Below are positions 1-7,175 of a stretch of DNA of 53,359 nucleotides, piece by piece. Under the pieces are notes generated by a model, which searched no databases, was not told where the DNA came from, and saw nothing but the letters and a program-made list of their open reading frames with translations. The position numbers were made by a program, and so were the translations under genes. The stretch lies in assembly GCA_031396695.1 (NCBI GenBank), contig JANNLG010000031.1:1-53359 (forward strand), read 5' to 3'. Position 1 is the stretch's first letter. The number at the start of each line of letters is the position of its first letter. The DNA is from VGRW01 sp031396695. Lineage in GTDB: Bacteria; Myxococcota_A; UBA9160; SZUA-336.

Positions 1-128
1 AGCTCGAGCTCGAGGCGCTGCTGCGAGCGCTCGTCGCGCACGTGCGCCGGATCGAAGCGAGCGAGCCGCGCGTGCTGATGAACAACATGCTGCGGGGCTA
101 CGAAAGCTTCCGCGCGGCTCTGTCGTGA
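1..128 (+). CDS. C-terminal fragment of an unidentified protein (5' end outside window)
   Basis: An open frame enters from the left edge and ends at TGA 126-128, giving about 41 residues that finish in ...ESFRAALS. The GTGA at 125-128 overlaps its stop with the start of the next gene, so the two are translationally coupled and probably share the aromatic-degradation operon. The fragment is mainly helical in composition and shows no motif I can assign. Its function cannot be judged from what is present. Confidence 0.55.
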   Translation, partial: LELEALLRALVAHVRRIEASEPRVLMNNMLRGYESFRAALS

Positions 129-1666
129 CGACGGCCACGGCGGACGTCGCGATCGTCGGCGCGGGACCGACGGGACTCGCGCTCGCGATCCTGCTCGCGC
201 AGCGCGGACGCAGCGTGGTGGTGCTCGAGCGCTGGCCGGCGCCGTACGCGCTGCCGCGCGCGGTGCACTTCGATCACGAGGTCGCGCGCGTGCTGCAGGC
301 GACCGGCATCTCGGCCGAGCTGGCCGGCTTCACCGAATCCGCACCGATCTACGAATGGCGCAACGCTTCAGGCGAGATCCTGCTGCGCTTCGGACGCGAG
401 CAGGAGGCTGGGCTCTCGGGCTGGCCGGATTCGAACATGAGCCACCAGCCCCGACTCGAGGCCGCGCTCGAAGGGCGCGCGCGCTCGTTCGCGAACGTGC
501 GCGTGCTGCGCGGCCACGACGTGCACGTGCTTCACGACGCCGGCGATCACGTGCGACTCGGCGCACGCGACGCGCAGGGCGCCGCACTCGATGTGAGCGC
601 GCGCTACGCGGTCGGCTGCGACGGCGCGAACAGCACCGTGCGCGGCGCGATCGGCGCGTCGTTCCACGATCTCGGCTTCGCGTTCGATTGGCTGGTCGTC
701 GACGTGGTCCCGCACGAGACACGCGTCTGGTCGCCGCTCAACTGGCAGCTCTGCGATCCGGTCCGGCCGACCACGCTGGTCTCCGGCGGACCCGGCCGCC
801 GGCGCTGGGAATTCATGCGCCTTCCGGACGAGACGATCGAGGAGCTTTCGGATCCGGACACGGCGTGGAAGCTGCTCGAAGCCTGGGACGTGCGGCCGGC
901 GAACGCGACGCTCGAACGCCATGCGGTGTATACCTTCCGGGCCTGCTGGTCCGACGCTTGGCGGCGCGGGCGCGTGCTGCTCGCCGGAGACGCCGCACAC
1001 CTGATGCCGCCGTTCGCGGGCCAGGGCATGTGCTCGGGGCTGCGCGACGCGCTGAACATTTCCTGGAAGCTCGACCTCGTGCTGGCGGGGCTGGCCGGCG
1101 AAGCGCTGCTCGACAGCTACGGCAGTGAACGCGAACCGCACGCGCGCGCGACGATCGACTTCTCGGTCGCGCTCGGCCGCGTGATCTGCGTGGCCGACCC
1201 TCGCGAAGCCGCGGCACGCGACGCACAGATGATTCCTGCCGCGCGCGCCACAGGACTACAAACGCCGGGCGCCGCGCCGAAGCTCGGTCCCGGCTGCTAC
1301 GACGCTTCGTGCGCCGCCGCAGGCTCGCTGTTCCCGCAGGGGCGCGTGCAGCGCGGCTCGCGGATCGGTCTGTTCGACGACGTGGTGGGAGGCGGCTTCG
1401 CGCTCGTCTCCACGCAGGGCGATCCGGATCGCGCGCTGTCGCCGGAGCAGCGTGCGTTCTTCAAGACGCTCGGCGGAGTCACCGCGCACGTCTCGCGCGA
1501 TGGCGCGCTGCGCGACGTCGACGGCACGTATCAGCGCTGGTTCGAAGCGAGCTCCGCGGCGGTCGCGCTGCAGCGCCCCGACTTCGCGGTGTTCGGCACC
1601 GCGGCGGAGCTTGGCGGCGCGGGCGCGCTCATCGACGCGCTGTGTGCACGCATCACGGGCCGGTAG
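125..1666 (+). CDS. FAD-dependent aromatic hydroxylase, MhpA-like (PheA/TfdB family)
   Basis: This 513-aa class A flavoprotein monooxygenase is predicted to hydroxylate a phenolic ring using NAD(P)H and O2. The N-terminal Rossmann motif GAGPTG (residues 12-17) binds the ADP part of FAD. A DG motif (CDGANSTVRG, about residue 164) and a GD motif (GDAAHLMPP, about residue 288) complete the family signature. A C-terminal thioredoxin-like extension brings it to the usual length of 3-(3-hydroxyphenyl)propionate hydroxylases. The GTG start overlaps the upstream stop. It converges on the SDR gene at 1685. The substrate is not determinable; MhpA-like is a family statement only. Confidence 0.9.
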   Translation: MTTATADVAIVGAGPTGLALAILLAQRGRSVVVLERWPAPYALPRAVHFDHEVARVLQATGISAELAGFTESAPIYEWRNASGEILLRFGREQEAGLSGWPDSNMSHQPRLEAALEGRARSFANVRVLRGHDVHVLHDAGDHVRLGARDAQGAALDVSARYAVGCDGANSTVRGAIGASFHDLGFAFDWLVVDVVPHETRVWSPLNWQLCDPVRPTTLVSGGPGRRRWEFMRLPDETIEELSDPDTAWKLLEAWDVRPANATLERHAVYTFRACWSDAWRRGRVLLAGDAAHLMPPFAGQGMCSGLRDALNISWKLDLVLAGLAGEALLDSYGSEREPHARATIDFSVALGRVICVADPREAAARDAQMIPAARATGLQTPGAAPKLGPGCYDASCAAAGSLFPQGRVQRGSRIGLFDDVVGGGFALVSTQGDPDRALSPEQRAFFKTLGGVTAHVSRDGALRDVDGTYQRWFEASSAAVALQRPDFAVFGTAAELGGAGALIDALCARITGR

Positions 1667-1684
1667 CGGCCGGGGGGCCGCAGC

Positions 1685-2464
1685 TCAGAACACGCCCGGG
1701 TAGGAGCCGCCGTCGATCTGCAGGTTCTGTCCCGAGACGAAGCCCGCGTGTGCACTGCACAGAAAGGCGCAGGCGGCGCCGAACTCCTCGGGAGTGCCGA
1801 GTCTGCCGGCGGCGATCGTCGCGGCCATCTCGGCGTAGGCCTGCTCGAGCGACACTCCACCCGTCTTCACACGCAGCTCGGCCATGAAGCGCTGGCGATC
1901 GGTGTCAATCCGCTCGGGCAGCAGGTTGTTGATCACCACGTTGTCGCGCGCCACCTCGCGCGAAAGACCCTTGCAGGCCGCGGTGAGCGCGCTGCGTGCA
2001 GCGGTGGAGAGGCCGAGCGCTGCGTGAGGCGCCTTCACCATCGCGGACGTGACGTTCACGATCCGGCCGAAGCGGCGCGCGCGCATGCCGCCGATCACGG
2101 CGCGGATCAGGAGCACGGGCGCGAGCAGGTTCGCTTCGAGCGCTTCGAGCCAGCGCGCGTGGTCCCAGTCTTCGAAGCGGCCGGGCGGCGGACCGCCGTT
2201 GTTGTTGATGAGGATGTCGGGATCGGGACACGCGGCGACGAGCGCAGCGCGTCCCCCCTCCGTACACAGATCGGCGACGACGGCCTGGACCTGCACGCCG
2301 CTCTCGCGCCGGATCTCGTCGGCGGTCGCTTCGAGCCGTGCCGCGTCTCGGCCGTTGATCACGAGCTCGACGCCTTCGGCCGCGAGCGCGCGCGCGCACG
2401 CACGCCCCAGACCGCGGCTCGACGCGCACACGAGCGCTCGGCGCCCTTCGATTCCGAGGTCCAT
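1685..2464 (-). CDS. SDR family oxidoreductase lacking the canonical YxxxK
   Basis: This 259-aa Rossmann-fold short-chain dehydrogenase is the last gene of the minus-strand operon VOC, FAD hydroxylase, SDR. The cofactor loop ASSRGLGRA lies near residues 14-22, and an NNNGGPPPG segment replaces the usual NNAG. Where classical enzymes carry YxxxK this protein reads GLSTAARSAL, so neither the catalytic Tyr nor the Lys is present. This variant subgroup (NNxGGPPP with LSxxxR) is known among FabG-like SDRs, and its chemistry is less certain. A good SD (AAGGAG, 7 nt spacing) supports the ATG at 2464. Confidence 0.88.
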   Translation of the reverse strand: MDLGIEGRRALVCASSRGLGRACARALAAEGVELVINGRDAARLEATADEIRRESGVQVQAVVADLCTEGGRAALVAACPDPDILINNNGGPPPGRFEDWDHARWLEALEANLLAPVLLIRAVIGGMRARRFGRIVNVTSAMVKAPHAALGLSTAARSALTAACKGLSREVARDNVVINNLLPERIDTDRQRFMAELRVKTGGVSLEQAYAEMAATIAAGRLGTPEEFGAACAFLCSAHAGFVSGQNLQIDGGSYPGVF

Positions 2465-2485
2465 CGCAGCTCCTTCCTCGACCGG

Positions 2486-4132
2486 TCAGACCCGGAGACA
2501 GCGCTCGAACGCGCGGCGCAGCGCGGCGCTCGGATCGGCGACTCCGCGCACGCTGCGCCAGGCGATGTGTTGGTCAGGCCGTACCAGCAACGCGCCGTCC
2601 TTCTCGATCCCGAGCAGCGCGCTCCACGCGCCGTCGGGATCGGCGATCTCGCGGCCGATCGCGAGACGCACGTGGCGCGGCGAATCGATCGCCGCCCCAG
2701 CCTCGAGCCACGCCGCACCCTCGGGACCCGCGATCAGGGCGAAGCGGTCGGGCGGCACGAGGTCGAGCGTCGACACGCGCGCCCCGTCGCGCAGCGTCCA
2801 TGCGTGCGGCAGGCGCGCGCCGGGACGGCCGCAGGGCACGAACTCGCGGATGGGATTGCCGACCGCGGGGCGCTCGCTTCCGTCCGCTGCGATCGCTCCG
2901 GCGTCGTACTGGAAGCCCAGCTCGAGACCTCGCATGTCGAAGTGCTCGGCCTGGTTCGCGATCGCCGCGCGCACCGCTTCCCGGTCTCCGTCGCCGTTCG
3001 GCCCGAGCGCCCGCAGCACTTCGAACATCTTCGCGGCGTTGCGCGCGCTGGCGTCGGCGTTGGCCTGCGCGACCGGCCGCCGCTCGCGCTCGTAGCTGTC
3101 GAGAAGCGTTGCGGGCGCCCAACCGGACTCCACGGCTGCGATCTTCCAGACCAGATTGTGCGCGTCCTGCACGCCCGTGTTGAGCCCGAGGCCGCCCGTC
3201 GGCGGGAAGCGATGAGCGGAATCGCCGACCAGGAACACGCGCCCCTCGCGATAGCGCTCGGCGATCTGCGAGGACATGTGCCAGGTCGAGACCGTGCGGA
3301 TCGCGAAGTCCTGCGTCTTCGGGCCCATCGCCCGACGCACGATCGCCGCGCAACGCTCCTCGGTGTAGTCCTCGGCCGACTCGCGCTCGGGATCCCACGC
3401 GTGCATGAATACCCAGGTCGAATCGATCTCGTGGGCGATGAAGACGCCGCGCGCGGCCGGGTCGTTCACGAAGTAGAGGATCGCCAGCCGATTCCCGACC
3501 AGCGGCCGCAGGTTCGCCTCGAAGTGGATCATCACGAACGAGGCGAGTCGGGCGGGACCGATCGGCTCGATGCCGAGCGCCTTGCGCACGCGACTGCCCG
3601 CGCCGTCGGCCGCGAGCAGCCAGCGGCTGCGCACATCGAAGCTCCGGCCTGTGTCGAGCTCGCGAACGCGCGAGCGGACACCCCGCGAATCCTGCTCGAC
3701 GGACTCCCATTCGTGCGCGAAGCGGAGGTTGCTCTTCGCCTGCTTGCACAGGTCCTCGCGCAGGATCGACTCGAGCCGGTGCTGGGAGAGATTGCGCATC
3801 GGCGTCGGTGTGAACGCCAGCATGCTGTCGTCCTGGCCCTCGAAGCGGAGGCTTCCGAGCTCTTCGCCCGTGAGCGACATGACCCAGCGCACGCGGTCGG
3901 AGTCCGAAGGGCTCTGACAGGCGGCGGCGATCCTGTTCATGTCGACGCCCGCTGCGCGCAGGATCTCGAACGTGCGCGCGTTGACCACGTGCGCCGCGGG
4001 CGCGCGCTGCACCGACTCGCGCCGTTCCACGACCAGGTTCTCGACACCCTGCCGCGCGAGCAGGATCGACGCCGTCAGACCGACCGGGCCGGCGCCGACG
4101 ATCAGGACCGGTACGTCGACGTGCGCGGGCAC
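2486..4132 (-). CDS. FAD-dependent monooxygenase, phenol/chlorophenol hydroxylase-like
   Basis: This 548-aa class A flavin monooxygenase is a second ring-hydroxylase next to the one at 125. It has a GAGPVG dinucleotide motif (about residues 13-18), an ADGAGSRVR DG motif and GDSAHRFPPTGG near residue 300. A PHOX C-terminal domain with the tail typical of TfdB/MhpA follows. Translation starts at GTG 4130-4132, one base after the stop of the VOC gene, so the two are coupled. Pairing with an extradiol-dioxygenase-like protein and an SDR suggests a catabolic route for an aromatic compound, controlled by the divergent TetR. The substrate is unknown. Confidence 0.9.
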   Translation of the reverse strand: MPAHVDVPVLIVGAGPVGLTASILLARQGVENLVVERRESVQRAPAAHVVNARTFEILRAAGVDMNRIAAACQSPSDSDRVRWVMSLTGEELGSLRFEGQDDSMLAFTPTPMRNLSQHRLESILREDLCKQAKSNLRFAHEWESVEQDSRGVRSRVRELDTGRSFDVRSRWLLAADGAGSRVRKALGIEPIGPARLASFVMIHFEANLRPLVGNRLAILYFVNDPAARGVFIAHEIDSTWVFMHAWDPERESAEDYTEERCAAIVRRAMGPKTQDFAIRTVSTWHMSSQIAERYREGRVFLVGDSAHRFPPTGGLGLNTGVQDAHNLVWKIAAVESGWAPATLLDSYERERRPVAQANADASARNAAKMFEVLRALGPNGDGDREAVRAAIANQAEHFDMRGLELGFQYDAGAIAADGSERPAVGNPIREFVPCGRPGARLPHAWTLRDGARVSTLDLVPPDRFALIAGPEGAAWLEAGAAIDSPRHVRLAIGREIADPDGAWSALLGIEKDGALLVRPDQHIAWRSVRGVADPSAALRRAFERCLRV

Positions 4133-4133
4133 G

Positions 4134-4739
4134 TCAGCGCAGCCCGGCCTGGTCGCTGGTGATCTGGCGCGCGACGCGTTCGCGCCAGGCGGCGTAGGGC
4201 TCGCCGCCTTTGCTCGCGCACAGCTCCTCCGTCTGACGCAGGATCTCGGCGTCGTCGAGCCCGAGATCGAGCGGCGCGCCGCACGGCTGGTGCACGAACC
4301 ACGGGCTGTCGACCACGAACTCGAGCGCGTTGCCTTCGGGGTCGCGCGTGTACAGCGACCACGAATTGCCGTGATTGACGGGGATCAGGTGCGAACAGCC
4401 CGCGGCGGCGAGACGTGAGCGGATGCGCCGCAGGGTCGCGAGATCGTCGAGACGGAAGGAAAGCTGGAAGATCGCCGTGCCGAAGCTGCCCCCGAGCGCC
4501 GGTCCTTGCTTGATCTCGCCCTCCCGTCGGCCCGACACCAACACCAGTTGGTGGTGCTCCGCAGGGTCCGTGGTCAGGAACACGAGCTCCGCGTCGAGCG
4601 GTGACGGAAGCTCACCGCGATCGGACTGGGTCATGCTCAGCACGCCGGTGTAGAACTCGACCATCTTCGGCAGATCGAAGCAGCAGATGCCGAGGTGGCT
4701 GAGCGACAGCTTGCGGCCTTCGAGACGGGCGGGGGTCAT
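4134..4739 (-). CDS. VOC-superfamily protein (extradiol dioxygenase/glyoxalase fold)
   Basis: This 201-aa vicinal-oxygen-chelate protein is the first gene of the minus-strand catabolic operon. Two beta-alpha-beta-beta-beta modules are visible: SHLGICCFDLPKMVEFY near residues 14-30 and SWSLYTRDPEGNALEF near 126-141. Candidate metal ligands are H15 and E140. The position that carries a His in HxAF-type dioxygenases reads QLSF (Q92), so metal binding may be altered. An AAGGAG Shine-Dalgarno lies 5 nt before ATG 4739. Ring cleavage is possible from context, but a non-catalytic or lyase role cannot be excluded. Confidence 0.8.
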   Translation of the reverse strand: MTPARLEGRKLSLSHLGICCFDLPKMVEFYTGVLSMTQSDRGELPSPLDAELVFLTTDPAEHHQLVLVSGRREGEIKQGPALGGSFGTAIFQLSFRLDDLATLRRIRSRLAAAGCSHLIPVNHGNSWSLYTRDPEGNALEFVVDSPWFVHQPCGAPLDLGLDDAEILRQTEELCASKGGEPYAAWRERVARQITSDQAGLR

Positions 4740-4754
4740 CGGCGCTCCTTCCAG

Positions 4755-4783
4755 GTGAAACGAGATTTAGTCGGATGTATAAT
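4755..4783 (+). promoter_or_regulatory. Predicted promoter of the TetR gene
   Basis: A perfect -10 TATAAT (4778-4783) is preceded at 17 bp by GTGAAA (4755-4760), which matches 4 of 6 bases of TTGACA. It overlaps the opposing promoter of the VOC gene, as expected for an autoregulated divergent TetR pair. Confidence 0.5.
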
Positions 4784-4805
4784 CCTGTTGGGCCATGCTG
4801 GTCAA
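4776..4805 (-). promoter_or_regulatory. Predicted promoter of the VOC-hydroxylase-SDR operon
   Basis: On the minus strand TTGACC (4800-4805) is followed after 18 bp by TATACA (4776-4781). The transcript would begin near 4769, giving a 30-nt leader with a good SD. The two divergent promoters share this short AT-rich patch, and a GATT...AATC imperfect inverted repeat there is a candidate TetR operator. Confidence 0.5.
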
Positions 4806-4819
4806 GTGAGTAATGCGCG

Positions 4820-5503
4820 ATGGGGGCGAGCAAGAAGCGGGCGAGGAGCGGCGCCGTGCGACGCAAGGCCGCGGCGCCCGAGGGTCCGGCCCGCGAGCGC
4901 ATCCTCGCGGCGGCACTCGAGGTTTTCGCCGAGCGCGGCTTCGACGGCGCGCGCACGCGCGAAATCGCCGAGCGCGCGGGCGCGAACCTCGGCCTACTCA
5001 CCTACTACTTCTCGGGCAAACAGCCGCTCTGGCAGGCGGCGGTGTCGCGCGCTTTCGAAGAGCTCGCCGCGGAGATCGCGAGCGTCACCGCCCGGGCGCG
5101 AAGCGAAGCGGTCGAGAATCCTCGCGCGCGGCTCGAACAACTGTTGCGCGGGTTCGTGCGCTTCCTCGCGCGCCGTCCCGACTTCATGCGGCTCATGAAC
5201 GACGAGAGCAAGCGCGAAGGGCCGCGTATGCGCTGGCTCGCGGACACCCACGTGCGGCCGGTGATGGACGCGCTCTCGCGCCTGTGGGAGCAGGCGCGAG
5301 CGGACGACCTCGTGCCGGACATCTCCCCCGTGAGCTTTCACTACATCGCGCTCGGCGCGGCCGGTCTGCTGTTCAGCCAGGCACCCGAGTGCCGGTATCT
5401 GACGGGAGTCGACCCCGCTGACGAGGCCGTCGCCGAAGCGCATGCCGACGCTCTGGTTCGCCTGCTGCTCGGGCCATCGCCTCTTCGGGCGCCGACACGC
5501 TAG
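4820..5503 (+). CDS. TetR/AcrR family transcriptional regulator
   Basis: A 227-aa regulator. An N-terminal basic stretch is followed by a classic TetR helix-turn-helix at about residues 25-70 (ERILAAALEVFAERGF, then ...YYFSGKQPLW). The C-terminal ligand-binding domain carries FMRLMNDESKREGPRMRWL, typical of the CerR/YcdC-like C-terminal family. It is divergent from the VOC-hydroxylase-SDR operon, with overlapping promoters. The simplest reading is a repressor of that operon relieved by an aromatic substrate or a CoA derivative. That role is inferred from orientation only. Confidence 0.92.
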   Translation: MGASKKRARSGAVRRKAAAPEGPARERILAAALEVFAERGFDGARTREIAERAGANLGLLTYYFSGKQPLWQAAVSRAFEELAAEIASVTARARSEAVENPRARLEQLLRGFVRFLARRPDFMRLMNDESKREGPRMRWLADTHVRPVMDALSRLWEQARADDLVPDISPVSFHYIALGAAGLLFSQAPECRYLTGVDPADEAVAEAHADALVRLLLGPSPLRAPTR

Positions 5504-5545
5504 GGTGTGAAAACGTCGGCGATCGCGGCGGAGGGAGAGACGAAC

Positions 5546-6148
5546 GTGAGTGGAGCGCTCGATTTCATCAAGACGACCGTGATTGGCGGTCTGCTCGTGA
5601 TCGTGCCTGTGGTGGCCGTCGTCGGCTTCGCGGCGAAGGTGGTCGGCACGCTGCTCGCGACGCTGGAACCGATCGCATCGCGCTTGCCGGGCGGACCGGT
5701 CGTGCGCGATCTGGCGAGCGTGGTGCTGATCGTCGCGCTCTGCTTCGTCGCCGGATTGGTCGCTCGCACCACGCTCGGCGCGGGACTGCGGCGCGCCGCG
5801 GAGCGCTGGCTCGAGCGGATTCCGGGCTTCTCGCTGGTGCGATCGCTGGTGCGCCGCGTGGCCGGAGAAGAGGAAGGCACGCGTTTCCAGGTCGCGCTCG
5901 CCGAGATCGAAGACGCGCTCGTGCCGGCGTTCCTGATCGAGGAGCACGAGGACGGCAGCTACACCGTGTTCGTGCCCGCGGTGCCGACGCCGATGGCGGG
6001 CGCGATCTACATCCTTCCTCGCGAGCGCGTGCACCCCGTCGACGTCCCATTCGCGACCGCGATCCAGTGCTTCACGCGCTGGGGCGAGGGCACCGGTGAG
6101 CTGTTGCGCGCCATGCGCAGAGCAGAAGCGACGGGCTCGCCTGCCTGA
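5546..6148 (+). CDS. DUF502 family membrane protein
   Basis: I place the start at GTG 5546, preceded by GGAGGGAGAGA at about 5529-5539; an in-frame GTG at 5507 would add 13 residues before the first membrane segment. The protein is 200 aa with two hydrophobic segments, roughly residues 8-32 and 58-78. A soluble domain follows, with the conserved VPTPMAGAIYILPRERV region of DUF502. Members are inner-membrane proteins of unknown biochemical function found widely in bacteria and plants. It stands alone between the TetR gene and the outer-membrane protein gene. Confidence 0.85.
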   Translation: MSGALDFIKTTVIGGLLVIVPVVAVVGFAAKVVGTLLATLEPIASRLPGGPVVRDLASVVLIVALCFVAGLVARTTLGAGLRRAAERWLERIPGFSLVRSLVRRVAGEEEGTRFQVALAEIEDALVPAFLIEEHEDGSYTVFVPAVPTPMAGAIYILPRERVHPVDVPFATAIQCFTRWGEGTGELLRAMRRAEATGSPA

Positions 6149-6233
6149 ACCGCGCAGGCGTGCGAGCGGCTCGCGCCGCCGTTGATCGCCTGCTACCAAG
6201 CCCTTGGCATCATCCAAGAAGGGGGAGTCGAGG

Positions 6234-7070
6234 ATGCGGTTCGCAGGACGGTCGCTGACGCTCGGGTTCGTGTTCATGGCTTCGCTCGCAGGCGGACTCA
6301 CCGCGCTGCCGAGCGCGTCGCGCGCCGCGGACCCCGACAAGCCGACGTTCGACTTCGGTCTCTATCTCTGGGGTGCGTCGATGTCCGCCGAGATCGACTC
6401 AGAGCGATTCGACGCAACCTCGCGTGTCAGCTTCTCCGACGTCTTGGAGAATCTGAACGTGGCGGTGATGGCGCGCGCGCGCGCGAACTTCGGCAAGGCG
6501 TCCGTCGTGTTCGACGGAAACTACATGGACCTGCAGAGCGACAAGGTGCAGAAGACCGTGAACGTGGGCCCCGGCCCCGGCGTCGACCTCACCGGAAGCG
6601 CGAAGGCGCAGCTCGAGGCCTTCATCTTGGAGCTGAACACCGGCTACGAGGTCCTCGACGTGAACGGCCCATTCTCCAAGGGACCCAACGACGAGCGCGG
6701 CACGCGCGGCGAGCTCTACGTCGGTGGGCGCTACTACTCGATGAAGCCGTCGCTCACGCTCAAGGGTCCTTTCGGCCGTCGGGACCTGGGCGAGTGGAGC
6801 AGCTGGGTCGACGGCGTGGTCGGCGCGCGCGTCTTCATCGACCTGTCGAGGACCGTCGCGCTCGGCGTCCAGGGCGATGTCGGAGGCTTCAACATCGGCA
6901 ACTCGAGCAACCTCGCTTGGTCGCAGATCACTTCGCTCTCGTGGAAGACCACCGACCGCATGACGCTCGCGCTCGGCTACAAGTTCCTGGACTTCCGCAA
7001 GGAAGACGGCGACAACTCGATCGAAATCCAGATCCGCGGGCCGTTCATCGCGTCGTTCCTCCGCTTCTGA
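6234..7070 (+). CDS. Outer-membrane beta-barrel protein, function unknown
   Basis: This 278-aa protein begins at ATG 6234 with GGGGGAG 6 nt upstream. The first 25-30 residues form a signal peptide with cleavage near SRAADP. The mature part shows alternating hydrophobic strands (FDFGLYLWGASM, ASVVFDGNYMDL, ELYVGGRYYSM, LALGYKFLDFR) and ends in Phe, the usual C-terminal signature for BAM-assembled barrels. About 10-12 strands fit the length. It resembles loosely described outer-membrane proteins without a known substrate, and its neighbours do not suggest one. Confidence 0.72.
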   Translation: MRFAGRSLTLGFVFMASLAGGLTALPSASRAADPDKPTFDFGLYLWGASMSAEIDSERFDATSRVSFSDVLENLNVAVMARARANFGKASVVFDGNYMDLQSDKVQKTVNVGPGPGVDLTGSAKAQLEAFILELNTGYEVLDVNGPFSKGPNDERGTRGELYVGGRYYSMKPSLTLKGPFGRRDLGEWSSWVDGVVGARVFIDLSRTVALGVQGDVGGFNIGNSSNLAWSQITSLSWKTTDRMTLALGYKFLDFRKEDGDNSIEIQIRGPFIASFLRF

Positions 7071-7101
7071 TTCGACTTCGCTCGGCTTCGCCTCGCTGCG
7101 C

Positions 7102-7155
7102 GCGACGCTACGCGTCGCTTGCGGGCGCCGCCGCGGGCGGCCGCGGACGGCGCCC
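7102..7155. terminator. Two adjacent GC-rich hairpins between convergent genes
   Basis: The first hairpin pairs 7102-7108 with 7112-7118 (7 bp, loop TAC). The second pairs GGGCGCCG at 7123-7130 with 7148-7155 and continues through CCGCGG (31-36 with 41-46), giving about 14 bp with one bulge. No U tract follows. The position between the ends of the outer-membrane gene and nuoN fits a bidirectional stop or a transcript-protecting stem. Confidence 0.45.
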
Positions 7156-7175
7156 TACATCGCCACGGTCTACCT

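Noticed and set aside
1748..4162. Very long open frame (804 codons) on the plus strand across the SDR and hydroxylase genes
   Set aside because: It is antisense to three well-supported genes, and its Arg/His/Ala-rich composition is typical of GC-rich antisense frames. The same applies to long antisense frames at 28593-30389, 29375-32386, 35729-37552, 37558-39378, 42170-43954 and 48691-50595.
7071..7175. Repetitive-looking GC-rich stretch after the outer-membrane protein gene
   Set aside because: It forms two hairpins between convergent genes. No copies elsewhere in the window, so I do not call it a REP-type or mobile element.
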